This document shows positions 31,896 through 44,300 of a stretch of DNA of 64,000 bases, in pieces. A model generated the notes under the pieces. It did not search any database and was not told where the DNA came from. It worked only from the letters and a program-made list of their open reading frames with translations. Position 1 is the first letter of the stretch, and every line of letters starts with the position of its first letter. Source of the stretch: Plasmopara viticola (Eukaryota; Oomycota; Peronosporomycetes; Peronosporales; Peronosporaceae); the NCBI GenBank assembly GCA_001695595.3, contig MBPM02000004.1:1302001-1366000 (forward strand), given 5' to 3'. A program made the position numbers and the translations under genes.

Positions 31896-33330
31896 ATGAC
31901 TGATGTGCATGGCGAGCTGCTCAAGTGTGTGTTGCAGTTGGCGGCATGCAGTGACAAGGTAAGACTGTATACGCGCGGTTTGATTGCAAATCAAACTGAG
32001 ATTAAACCGTAGCTCCGTACGACGGACGCAACATTAGGCAAGTACGTGACTCGCATGCAACAAGACTTGCCACCATCCGGAATGCCGCGTCTGACCTCCA
32101 AATTAGCGGTGGTTCCGGCGCATCCTGTGCGAGAGGCCATGACACTAGAGGAAAAATACCAAGAAATCTATGATCAGGGGACAGAAATCACAGAGCGTCT
32201 AGAAATCACCAAGTCGCGACTCGAGAAGGAGTTGCGGCGGCGCTCGGAGAATGTACGTCAATTCAATGCGGGCTCAAGAGTGCATGTAAAGTGACCTGCT
32301 ATTTGGAATATTAGTTTCGGGATTTGGTCAAGAACCGAAATACGGATATTCAAGAAGAATATGCACGTATGCTACAGGAACTGGATGACCAAGTAGAGTC
32401 GTTGAGCGAGGAGATTACTAGGGAGAAAGACATTAAAGCTGATCGAGCAAAGAGACGGCGTGAGGAGGCTCTCAAGTGGAAAGCGAGCAAGATACAGCAT
32501 CTCGAAGTAGAAAGCACCCAGCTCAAGAAAAGTTTGGATGAATATACGTCAAAGATTCGACAATTGCAGCAAGTGTTTGCCATACTAGAGAAGGAGGACG
32601 AGAACCAAGAAAATGAGAGTACTCCGGATGACGGCCAGAGTGTAGAAGAACGACGTCGTCTCGAAGCAGAACGTGCTCAGAATGAGATTGTAGAGTTGCA
32701 ACAGGAAATTGTGCTGCTGAAAGAAGCGCGAGATGCGATTGCTGAAAAAATTGATGTACGTGGCTCCACAGGCTACGTTTCCTAGTCAGACTGATGTGCT
32801 TTGTGCAGAAAAGATCGTTGAAAGCGCAGTATGAAGAGGAGGAGCAGGAGGTGGTGGAAGAAACGACTCATGTGAGTGTTTCACCTTATTTTGGATATAA
32901 AAGCTGTCATAATTTACAGCTTGATTGATTTACTTTGATGCAGCTGAAAAACTCGGTAGAAGATTTCTACCTTCAAATCAATTCTAGCAGTAGTCGACTG
33001 GATTCGCTGTTGCGTACACTTGCCCCATCTCCTGGTATCGGAACGCTCATGACACGACTGTATCAGCAAGTAGGCGCTGAAAGTTGCGCAACGTCGTCTC
33101 CAAATGTGCTTCCTACCTCACGCAAAACAGTGGACCTAAAATCATTTCTCAACGTAAGTTGAGTGGTTCAATGTCACCTCCTGGAAATTTTATCACCTTG
33201 ATTGTTGTAAATGTTGCGTATACAGAGCTGTCCAAGTTTTGAAGACGGGAACCGAGCAATTGAGGAACTCCAAAAGCTGCAGCTCATTCATTGTTACGAG
33301 TCAAGCGGAATCATTGCATTGGCAGATTGA
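31896..33330 (+). CDS. Coiled-coil protein, unrecognised
   Basis: Six exons are inferred: 31,896-31,958, 32,013-32,252, 32,315-32,755, 32,809-32,871, 32,944-33,153 and 33,226-33,330, giving 373 residues. All five introns (54-72 bp) are GT-AG and phase 0. After a helical N-terminus (MTDVHGELLKCVLQLAA) and a proline-containing linker (QDLPPSGMPRL), residues about 65-290 are a nearly continuous, highly charged coiled coil (for example RLEITKSRLEKELRRR and EELKR-type heptads). The C-terminus, NRAIEELQKLQLIHCYESSGIIAL, looks like a compact helix-turn-strand, possibly winged-helix-like. I do not recognise the family. Long charged coils of this size occur in kinetochore, centrosome and flagellar proteins. 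An alternative acceptor for exon 5 exists at about 32,919. Confidence 0.7.
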
Positions 33331-33552
33331 ACGACTACTCCATCCTATTAGTTTAAATTAAACGACAGGTGCTACTTCTAGCAGCTACGTTTCGTGTTGG
33401 CTTGGTATAGCAAGCCAATTACTCAAGTAGTGATCTCAAAAGCTGCGAAAAGAACCTTTTCTTTTAATCAATCAAAAACTTTCCTGAGCGTCGAGCTTGC
33501 ATGGATCTGTGACTGCAACCCAAGATGTTGTTGAATGACCTCCAACGACGCC

Positions 33553-33915
33553 CTAGTCAAGCACAGGCTTGGGTCTGGACGCAAACACAACGCGTGTGCG
33601 GGCAATCCCCACCACTTCGTACTTCATTTGTACAGCAGCATCATCTCTGTCTCTTGTCATCTCCATGTCGTTATTGTCACAGCTGCAGTCTCTCTGCATG
33701 ATAGCAAAGGGCTTGGGTAGCGTCGTCACCTTTCCAGCCAGCACGTGGTTGCCGATGCGCAACGTAATTTCGCCCTTGTGACCATAACGTAGCGTACCGA
33801 CGTCTAGTCCGCTGAGATCGGGTGTTTCGGCACTGTCAACCGGTATCAAATCCCCCTGCAGTTCCAGTAGACTCCACTCTCTTGCGGCTGCATTTACCTC
33901 TACAGGCACAAGCAT
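33553..33915 (-). CDS. CTF8: CTF8, subunit of the CTF18-RFC clamp loader
   Basis: CTF8 joins CTF18 and DCC1 in the alternative RFC that acts on PCNA during sister-chromatid cohesion. The product has 120 residues, the normal length, in one exon. Family features are EWSLLELQGDL near the N-terminus, then LDVGTLRYGHKGEITLRIGNHVL-like IGNHVLAGKVTTLPKPFAIM, and the end YEVVGIARTRVVFASRPKPVL. The insert CSCDNNDMEMTRDRDD is a variable loop. It is convergent with the coiled-coil gene (222 bp apart) and head-to-head with the acyl-CoA synthetase-like gene. Confidence 0.9.
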   Translation of the reverse strand: MLVPVEVNAAAREWSLLELQGDLIPVDSAETPDLSGLDVGTLRYGHKGEITLRIGNHVLAGKVTTLPKPFAIMQRDCSCDNNDMEMTRDRDDAAVQMKYEVVGIARTRVVFASRPKPVLD

Positions 33916-33948
33916 CTTAATCGAGAGATTTGTGTACCATACATAATC
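33916..33948. promoter_or_regulatory. 33-bp shared upstream gap, CTF8 / synthetase-like gene
   Basis: Start codons of the two divergent genes are 33 bp apart. There is too little space for two independent promoters and leaders. No known element was recognised. Confidence 0.45.
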
Positions 33949-35120
33949 ATGGGTGGCATCACAGACCGCTCATTTTTTGAGGGTGCCATTCTAGAGACAA
34001 GGATGCAGGCGCTTGTTCGCTCCAAGGGCCTCATGCGCGCCGCCATGTGCGTCCGCGCCGCGAGTACCGTGGGTGCAACCTTGGAAGAAGCGGTTCATCG
34101 ATTGCCACACAAAGAGGCACTTCGTAGTCTCAAGCAAGATGTGCGCTGGAGCTTCAAGGAGCTCGATGCAGTCGTGAGTGAGCTGGCCAACGGGTTTTTA
34201 GACTTGCAATTCCAAAGTGGGGACGTGGTGGCTTTGTGGCTACCAAACAATGTCGAAAACATTGTGACGCAATTGGCTGCGGCGCGCGTGGGCCTGACCC
34301 TGGCGTTGATTGAGCCTGAAGTGTCGGAAGCCGAGGAGCTCGCGTTCATCCTGCACGACAGTCAAGCGAGCGGCCTCGTGTTTGAACCCAAGCAAGCAGG
34401 TCGCAACCAGACTACGATTGTGCAATCCCTCTTTCCTGAGCTCGCTACCTGTAAGGATCGATGCAGTACAGTGTCTACAGACGGAGCTAACACGTGTAAT
34501 ATTTGGTGCTACAGTTCGGGAGCGCAAGGAGGTGTTCCGCCCTCGAAACTTTCGCCATATGCACAGCGTCATCACTACGGGATGGGATCTGGTGGAAGGC
34601 ATGCTTAATTTAAGTGGAATGATGGTTAATAGCCCCGAACCTTTCGTCATAAAGGCTGTGTCGAAGACGCTCAGTGACAAGACGCCACTGGCCTTCACTT
34701 ACTCAAGTAAGAAATTATGAATGACCCGATGAAAACGTTAAGGTTCTATAACAAAGTATGTATTGGCACGGTCAGAGATGGAGGGTCAAAATCCAATGAA
34801 AAGTGCAATACTTACCCACGGCGATTTACTAAAGCGAGCCGAGACACTTGCTACAAGGTTTGGACTTGACCGCGATGCTTTTAGGTGTCTTTTTGCTAAC
34901 TTTTTATCATGTGCGCAGTCTTAATCTGACTGCAACGGACAAGATCTTGCTAACTGGAGAAAAGTCGGGGTTGTCTCTCGGTCCGTTAGCTGCCATTAAT
35001 CAAAGTGCGCAGATTGTCCTGCCGTCTATTGAATTCAACCAAGAGGCCGTACAGCAAGCTATGAAGGTAGAGCACTGCAGTGTTGTAGGCAGCGGATTCG
35101 AAAACTTTAAGCGCGTGTAA
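33949..35120 (+). CDS. Truncated acyl-CoA synthetase-like protein
   Basis: Four exons are inferred: 33,949-34,450, 34,515-34,706, 34,776-34,857 and 34,919-35,120, giving 325 residues. Introns are 61-69 bp; the third has a weak donor (GTTTGG), but its use restores family spacing. The N-terminal half of an AMP-forming acyl-CoA synthetase is clear: WSFKELDAVVSELANGF, GDVVALWLPNN, FRHMHSVITTGWD, then KSAILTHGDLLKRA, and TDKILLTGEKSGLSLGPLAA with VLPSIEFNQE. The P-loop that should read TSGTTG.PK is degenerate (FTYSKMEGQNPMKSA), and the His of the next motif is missing. The protein stops before the YG.TE, TGD and C-terminal lysine motifs; complete enzymes are 500-600 residues. It is either a pseudogene with frames still open or a non-catalytic remnant. 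Whether 35,160-35,300 adds an exon is unclear. Confidence 0.6.
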
Positions 35121-35306
35121 ATTCAAGACTTTTTTTTACAAGAAAAAATGAGATCATTTTCTTATCAGGATCACCTCTTTCGCAAATGTTGAAATTACTG
35201 AGTACAGGACGACAAACACGAAGCAAGATACGAGGAATTGCTCACGATGATAGATTGCATTGTGGTCAAGGATGATATCTTGCTTGAGCGCGGTGGTTGA
35301 GGCTCT

Positions 35307-38300
35307 TTAAGCCATAAGGATACCACCAAGACCAAACGTTATTGTGGCAAGAAGCATGGAGCGCATTACTTCACGCGACGTGTAGGGTGGAAGCTCGACC
35401 GAAAAGAAGCACGTGTGAGCAACTGGAAGGCTACGCGTAGCATCCCGACCGCCTTTTTTCGATAGTTTAAACGGCTGAGGCCACTTGCCACGCGGTAGAC
35501 GACTGCGACCCCATGCAAAACGGACAAAGTCTGCGCGTTGTTCGTCGGAAAATTCGCCAAGTGCCTCCCAAAAAAGCTGCACCGGCCGATCCTCTTCAGT
35601 GTAGCCATCGTAACGCGTATGACGCTGCCAAAGGGCCAAGTCGATTTTAGGCGAACCACACGTGAGAATCTCGAGCTCCTGCCATGTAAGTAGCGTCAAA
35701 ACTCGTCGAGGAAAGAGCATAGCAAAACCTCGGGCCATCGCGGCGACCTGCGCACTGCACTCGTGCAAACGGGTACGCTCTGCTAGACGACAATACTCTA
35801 GTCGGTTGTGAAAGCCTACCGTGAGGTGGCGACCACCCGGAACAAGCTCAATCTCCTCTCCTGTGCACGATGATGCAGTGAAACGTAGCTCTAGGCCAGC
35901 GAAAGCCGTGGCAAACTCCTCTTCCGTTAAAATGCCATCCTTCTCGCAATTAACGATCCCGTCCAGCATCTGGATGAACATGGCGTCAGTCCCTTCAAGA
36001 TCGGCACGATCGAGCGTCTGACCGAGCAATTGTTTCCACACCATAGAGGGCAACATGAAAGGAAAATCACCATGCGTCCGCAGCGAAATTCCCAGTAATT
36101 GACCTACAAAAGCGAACATTTGCATCGCAACTGGAGACGTGCATTTGGGGTTGGGCAAGTACATGCCACGATTGTTGCCAGTGTCGTGCTGGCCATTAGG
36201 ACATAGAACAAACAAGCTGAAGTATGGGGAGAACAAGTCGTCAACCATAGAGGTAGCTCCTTCACGGTAGACTCCACCCCAGTCCACCCCTTCCTCACCA
36301 TGGAAATTGACGCTGAATAGCCGACCTTTGCTGTCGATTTGACGCCTTAATAGTGCAGGATCAACTGAGTGCAACTGACGAAATGCTTGTGCAAAGAAGC
36401 ATTCGGACACGGACGGCTCGACCTCGCGATCGTCCCGTGATTCAAGTGCCTGCATCCGGTCCAGTGTTATACGCGCCAACTGCTGGGACGAGCCTCCACT
36501 TGCATCGCCAGATATACTTGTCACTTCGATCGCACTATCCACGAGGGTGCTCTTTATGTCAAAGAAAATGCAATGGCTTAGCTGTCGGAGCCGGTGGGCT
36601 ACTGTCCACTGTGATTTTGTGTCCCGTAGATCGAGCAATGACACACAGTGACGTAAACTCAGGTTTAGATACTTTAGCAGTGCAAATCGTAGCTGCAGCG
36701 ACTCAAGTGACTGGTTTAATAACAGCGAGCACCGCAGCCCATCTACTGATTGATCTAGCTTGATATCTGCTGGCTGCAGGTCGAATGAATGCCTAGTGTT
36801 TGTTGGGGTAGTAGACGGCAGTGATGCTCCTGGTTCCACGTGATTATTTACCCAGTCTACCAACTGTGAGTCCATGCCCTGCGTCCAGCAATTCCCTTCC
36901 ATAGCTTCTTGTAGCATTACTAACTTTTGAAGAAGCTGCTCCATGTCCTGCAATGTTGCGCGAGATATTTGTTGCTCTTTGGTAATGCCCACCGCAGTCA
37001 CTGTAGCAGCAAAGCCAAAGTGATCACCTGCATTCTCATCGGCATAAAAAGTGTACTCGAGGTGGTTGCCATCATGAGAAATAGAGCCTTTAGGCCATTC
37101 ACTTTCGCCTGCATAAGTCCGATTGCTCAGGATTTTCTTTTTAGCCTCACCTTGATGAAGTCGAAAAGTGGCCAGCTCCAATCGTGCCATTCCTTGACTT
37201 TCACCTACAGCAAGTGAGCAGCGCGAGTCAAACGTTATACGAAGAGTTTGAGCGCTTTCAAACACCACGAGACCGCTTAAGGGAGTGTTGGCTCTATATG
37301 GGTGCGACGTCTCAATGACTTTGGAAGATCCGTAGACTTCCAGCCATATTGCAACCAGAATATGCTGAGGTAAACGCGTAGTTTGTCTTAGTAAAAACCT
37401 CGTGAGTGTCGATACGTCATTGAGACAGTCCCGAACGGGCTTGAGCTCAAAACATATTGGTAGTTGGAGTGGATCCGATAACTGTGGTGCTAGATCAGTG
37501 CTTTTGCACTCGAAAAGGGAGGTTGCTGAGGAAATCATCATCGATAGCTCCACCAACTGCAACAAGTGAGCTGACAAAAAGACTTTGCCACTTGCTCTGT
37601 CAAGCTCTGCACGACTCATTGCCAATCGAGTAATGGATTCCAGAGCATCAAGCTCCGGTCTTTCGTCGACCGGGAAAAGCTCAGGGCGATGCAGCAGCTG
37701 CTGCAGTAAGCGCACCACTCGCCTTTTGAAAGGGGCTCCTGGTGAGCGCAGATAACGCACAAGTGCACCGTATATTTTGCGATTGTGCACTGCACCACGC
37801 GCTACCAGCTCAGTCGCATCGTTAAGCATAAGCTCCAATAACCAGCATGCCCATTCCAGCGAGGGACTTGATTGCACTTCAGATTCTTTTGTCCACCGAA
37901 TATTAGCCATTGGCTTTACCTGAAAGCGATAACCATAGCCATGGTCCTTTGTCACGCTCTCCTCTGAAGCCGTAAAGCGAAACCAAAATTGGTGAGAATG
38001 GATCATCAAGTCTGGAAGGTGATGGCCCGAAGCCGTCGTGACATTATCTACCACACTAATACGATTCTCACACTCCGGGTCTGCAAAAAAAATCAATTTT
38101 GCATTGGGTCCTAATCGACAACGGAGGTCAAACACAATACGGAGGCAGCGATAGGAGCTATCGGTGGTGACGGCCCGAGCGTACTCGCATCGACCAAAGT
38201 ATGGGTGCAATGACTGATACTCTTGAACCGGTGCCACCTCGCCATCACCAGCCATCCACGTCGACTCGACAAAGTGGCTAACACACTCTTGAACAAGCAC

Positions 38301-41300
38301 ACTCGAAAGCAAACCGTTGTGGTCATCGACGTCACCACGTAAGTAAGCACTAGCTACCTGTTGAGCTTCCGTATCGGATGACTGTCGTGTTCTTTGCAAA
38401 AGGCTCATGCTTTTTTCACTCTTGCTTTCTTCGTCAATAGAATTTGCACAATTGAAGGTTGTAGAAAGTGGTTGCGAATCATCGAAGGACATTGCAATGG
38501 CTCGACTCAAAGCATTTTCATTACCATCGTCACTTTCATCGTATTCAGGAACACCAGAAATAGAAGAAGGGATTAGATGCTTGCTACCAAAGTCGGAAAG
38601 ACTTTGTGGATCGCTCGTAGGATCAACGGGTGAATAGTGACCATCTTTAGCCTCTTCACGTAAAATTCTTAGCACGATCGTCTGCAGGCTGGCTAATAGG
38701 GAAAGAGGCTGCTTGATGGAAGTCGATTTACGGCTATCCTCCGTTGGTGGACAAATTCCAATTGCCTCTGTTTCAACATGTTGAGTCAAGTTCATTTCAG
38801 ACGCTGCCACCATCTTAAGAAGGTTGACAAGCCGACGTGGACCACCAACGATGCTTAGAACTTCACTGGAAAAGAGAGACGAATTTCCCGAAGATGCGTT
38901 TTTGACGCCACCAACAATTGCGCTTCCTGACGCAGATTGTAATGATATACCAACCAAATTAAAAGCGCGGAGCAACGCAATGATTGCTCGTCTGGCGTAG
39001 TAGATTGAGAGTGCATTTTCCGTCTTCAGTGCCACACGATAAATGCTGTCAGTGCTTTCCAGTGGCTCGTCATAAATTTTAACAATACGACGCACATCGC
39101 GTGGGTCATGCCATTCGTCTTCATACGCGCCAGACTCTGCGTTTAAGAAAGTAATGAGCACTCCTTCGTCAGGCGAAAAGCGCCGGAATATTCCAGTTCG
39201 ACCGCTCGTTGCTAATCGCTGAACGGGTCCAATGTCGCTAGTCACTGTCAAAATGACGCTCGGAGTCAAGTAATTCGGATCAAGTCGTGAGAAAGCCGCA
39301 ATTCTCGCGTCATCTGGCACGATGGCATGTGGTCCACTTGAAGCAGGTTTCCTTGGAGCCAAGATCGGAGCAAGAGTCACAGCCATTGCGTCGACATTGG
39401 GCGCGTAAGGCCCATTCGCGTTTTGCGTTGATGCAGCCGAGCCTAGATGCTCAGTAGCGATCGTATCCTGTATCTCAGAAGTTGTCACGAGTGGGTCTGG
39501 TTGCTCAATTTCCTCCAAAGCAGCTCGATCCTCTAACACCTCTGCCCTTTTCGTTGAAAAAGCATCTGTCAACAGATCTAGCGAATCAAATTTCTCTACA
39601 AACTCGTTACCGTACTCCATTAGCCACTCCATTGCGCGATTGGGGTCATTGTTTGAGAGCTCAAGTGCACAAAAGGCAAGACAATACGGCATACCAGATA
39701 TGTTCTGGAGCTCTATTGCCTTTGCTTCAAGCGTCAGACTTGCAGATCCATCCGCTCCATTTGCTAACTTATGGGCAGCAAAACTTGCCTGTGCCAGTCG
39801 TTGAGCTTCTTGGCGTTCTTGATACGTTGCTGCTCCGTCCCCCATGAGCCATTCAACTGCGAGATTGGGGTCATCGCGTGTGTGTTCTAGCGCAGCCATA
39901 CATAACTCAAACTCAAAACCCATGGCAGCCAGAGTTGACGCAAACCCCCTTCGAACGCGACATGCTTCCGTCTCATCTTCAGCTGGATCATTGATAACTT
40001 CAATGCCACAAGTAGAAGCTGCAGTTTCAGACACGGCGAGGACTGGAGGTGTAGGATCTTGCAGTCCCCGGAACATCGCTTCACCAATTGGTGTCGAGGA
40101 CTCAATAAGACGGCACAAAAGCATTCGGCTGCGCTCCTGCAACAGCGGTAAGCTCAAGAAGCTGTGTAAATTGATAGGCTTTAGACAAAACCGAAGCAAA
40201 TCTTGTGCCAACGTGTCATGCACAAAGTCTTTCGTGACGTCAAGCGAATAACGAAACACAGCTTCTAAAGCCAACAGAGCACAAGATCGGATTTGTAATT
40301 GGCCCAAGCTGTCAAATTGATTTAAAACGCTCGATTCGTCTAAGGATGCGAGCTGTAGAATTATCGGCATCATGTCGATCGTCAGCGGAATTACCGTTGA
40401 AGGAAGATCGACTTCTTCAATCGGCGATAAAGACGATAGCTTTACATCTTGAATATTGTGACTAGGATCGAAGTCAACAGCGGATGACGTTGGATGGAAA
40501 ACTACACGCACACTTGCAGCGTGGGAGCTCATTTTAATCAAGGTAGCGCTCACAACTTGTTCACTTTCGTTCACGCTTAAATCAGTGCTACTAGCACTCG
40601 AGCCCTGAGCAGTGACAACAACTTTTCCACCAATTCGTATACAATCGGAATGGGAACCAAGCACACAAAGAGCCCCAACAGCACGAATAATTGCGGCCCG
40701 GAATCGAATGTCGGATGGGTCCGCGCTTGTCATGCCTGGTGACTGAAGACGAGACTTTTTTCTAGCAAGAAGCGGAGAAATATTACGAATTGCACTGCAC
40801 AAATTCTCGCTCACTCTTTGCTGCCACTGCTTTTCTTTGAGCAGCCGCCGTAAAAGCGCTACACTTTCCGAGGCCACCACCAGTGAGATTTGGCCCGAAT
40901 TGAATCCAATTGGATTACTTAACGACTCTGTAGATGCCATGAAATCAGGTGCAATTAACGTACTACTCGTCGGTACATTGACCGCATGCGTTGGCATTGG
41001 TGCTGCTGTGCTGCACACGGACTCAGAGACCTGATCAAGCAGCAAATCAATCAATACTGACTCGGATCCAAGTATAGCTCCAACATCGGATGGTTTAACG
41101 CTACCGCTGCAGCAAATTCTTCGAAGAAGAAGCTTGACAACACGTTGGGATCGAGGAGAAGCTACGCGAAGAATTTCAAGAAGCCCTCGCAACATCGATG
41201 GACGAACAAGATGAATTATTGCTGGTGGCTGCTGGCTTTGAGACAGCATAAATAATAAAACACCGAACAAGTGCGACTCAACTTCAAGCGGTTCCAAAAC

Positions 41301-44300
41301 TTCGCTCTCGTTAGTTAAATCACTCGGGACCTGATGTATGCTCACAAATCCAGATTTATCACGCGCTACATCACTTGGATACTGCCGAAGATTTGTGCCT
41401 CGCTTCTGAACTGGCGTCGAAACGGAACGAAGCATTCGCTGCGCACGTGCAAGTCCTTCGGCTTCATTGATCAGCTCCTTTCCTTGAATTAATTCCTTTT
41501 CTAGGACTTCAAAGATCTTTCGATTAAATTCTTTCGAGAACCATAAGGTTTGAAGAACTGGCTCCTCTAAGTCTCGATTTGACGCTGCAGTTTTAGCAGC
41601 ATCACTGGCAGCTTCAGCTGTGCGGAAAGCAGCGTCTTCATATGTGGGACCTACTGTCTGAGGATATGACACTTCGGAAACAGATGAACCAGCTAGAGTC
41701 TCTCCGTTTTCGGTACTACCAGCCTTTTGAAGTCGCTGCTTTCGTTTTAGTTTGGCCACAGCAGCAACCACTTTGGCTTCTCCCTCGCGCCTTTCGTAAG
41801 CACCACTGACACCAGTGGAGGCTAAGAAGCGAAATACGACCCAAGCACATTTTTTAATTTGTTTGCATAGAAGCATTTGCTCATCTGTGCAAGCACTCCA
41901 CTGCGATACAAGCTGACTCGTTTTCGCGTCTATCGACTGATGACATGTGCTTGACTCACTTCTTGTCGGATCAAGACACGCCTCATCACTGTCTGATAGC
42001 GCAACACCATCACTATCGCCATCAATTCGATTAATCGAGCTCCACTTTTGTACAACAGCACGTTCTTCATGCTCACAAATTAATTTTGCCAGCCTAACGG
42101 AAGCATTATACTCGTCAATCAGCCACGACCGAACCTTTCGTTGAAAAGAACAAATGCACCTCAAAACCCGACCCCATGCGATAGACGACATCTCATTTAA
42201 AACATCATTATCAAATACTGGCAAATTTGTAGAAATCCAACGACAACGCGAAATTGTTAAATTATTTTTTTTGGCTTCGAGACCTTCCGGCACAGCCTTT
42301 GGTACAGGAGCGAAATCATAGCCACAGATTCCTTCTCCCTCCGTCAGATGCCAAAGGCCAACCAAGTCTCTGGTATAAATCTGCAATTCGGTCAACGATG
42401 AATCAACGTGTCGCCCCATTAATGGATTTTTGCGCTGATAATCTTGCTTGATGTCATGATGCGTACGCGCTATTCTCCATATACGAACTTCAGCAATTGA
42501 TCCTTTAAATCTCCTTTGAGCAAAGCTATCCGTAAGCGCAGCACCTTGAGTGTCAACACCACTCATCCAGCAACCAAGTCGAGAAGCACGCAAGTGTATA
42601 CTGCTGCATACCCGCTCAAAAGTCATTCTTTCTACTAAACCTCCATTAATAATCAGCTCGATAGACATAGCTTTTAAATCGTATGAAATCGCACAATGGG
42701 TCCATTCAAAGGTACGAAATTGATACGATGTAAACAGTCGTTCCCGTGGAGAATTACCTGGGACCGACAGCTGTAGATGTCGATTGATCAATTCCAGATA
42801 CACGCTGCCACACTGAAAGTCATTATCGCATCGCAAAGCTTGGCAGCCCACCAATTCAGTCGGAAACAGCCACATTTCTAGTGTGAAATCGTGTACTTCA
42901 CCCAGAGCTGGCATCTCTATATAACTTGTGTCGTCGTCCTTTAAATTCGATGACTGAGCACTTGGTGTAAGAGCAGAAGTGAGAGACGCACCGAAGCAAA
43001 GTACTTTGGATGTGTAGACACAAGTTGGAGGACCTAATAGTTTTTGTTGTAGCCCACACAGCATGTCAGCATACAGTAGCGACAGTGACGAAGCTGTGTG
43101 GCGACCAGTCAACGGGACCGAACTATTAAAGCTTTCCGCATAAAGACCGTTTTTTCTCCACCACTTTAATGAGCACGCATAATTGGGGGCTCGATGCAAA
43201 AGACAAATAACATCACGCTTGGTCATGTAGCCACTACGCAGAAGTCCCTGTTGAATAAATTCTTGGGGCAAAGGATGCCAATTAATGCTTGTGTAACCCT
43301 GCACCAAGTTACGCGATAGCCCGATGCTTGTGCGTTTCGCCACTGCCTCACGCAGAACTGAGCTGATTGAAAACATCTCTTGCAATTTAGACAACATTCC
43401 AGTGTCTAATAGGAACTGATGATCTCGCGGCTCAAAGTCCAGACTCCAAGCGCATAGAATGGTTTGTTTCAGTTGTAGATCCGACACAGTGTGGCTCGAG
43501 CTTCCGCCAAAAAGTTGAGCCAAATAAGCATAAAGATTGCAAAAAGCATCTTGGACTTTTTCAGTAGTCTGACGATTACAGCCTTCCAGTCCCTTTAAGT
43601 AATGGTGACGAACTGTAGCTCGAAACGTCTCGGCAACAACTTGACCATCATTCAGCTCGCGCGATTCCTTTTCACTGTCTGTAAAACCTCTCATTGCTGG
43701 ACGCAAGAAAATCAAAACGTTATGCATAGCTGAATCAAATGATAGCATCGAAAGAATACTTTTCATCGCTTGTAGGCCGAAAAGGCGAGAATCAGATCGT
43801 CGCTGGCGTCGATCTAGCAGCAACGATAGTATTTCAGGAGGTGCACCAGTTCCGTCACGAATATACAGCTCACACGCTTTCATCATTGCTGAAAAACTAT
43901 TCGTGTAGTCGTACTTTTTGCTCACTTGCACTTCAATAGAATCTTCAACGTCGTTGTCGTCACCAATTTCACTAATTTTAAGAGTATCACTGGAAAAGGG
44001 TTCAGCAACACCGAGAATTGAAGCTCGACGAGCTCTCCAGCGGTGCTGAGCTCGCAGTACATCCACAATGCCCGACCATTTTGAGCTGTCCGCCTCACCA
44101 AGTGTCTTCCATCGCTCAAGCATCGGCTGCAATGATGGCGGCGTCTTTTGTGAACTCCATTTTTCTGCCAAATTCAAAAGTGCAATCTGCGAATCTCCTT
44201 TAAGGCGCTCTGCTTCTTTTGACGGTGGCGCTAGCTTGCATAAAAACTTTGCTCGCTGAATCACCTGTTTAATGAGTTCGTCAAACGACCTTGGTATGAC

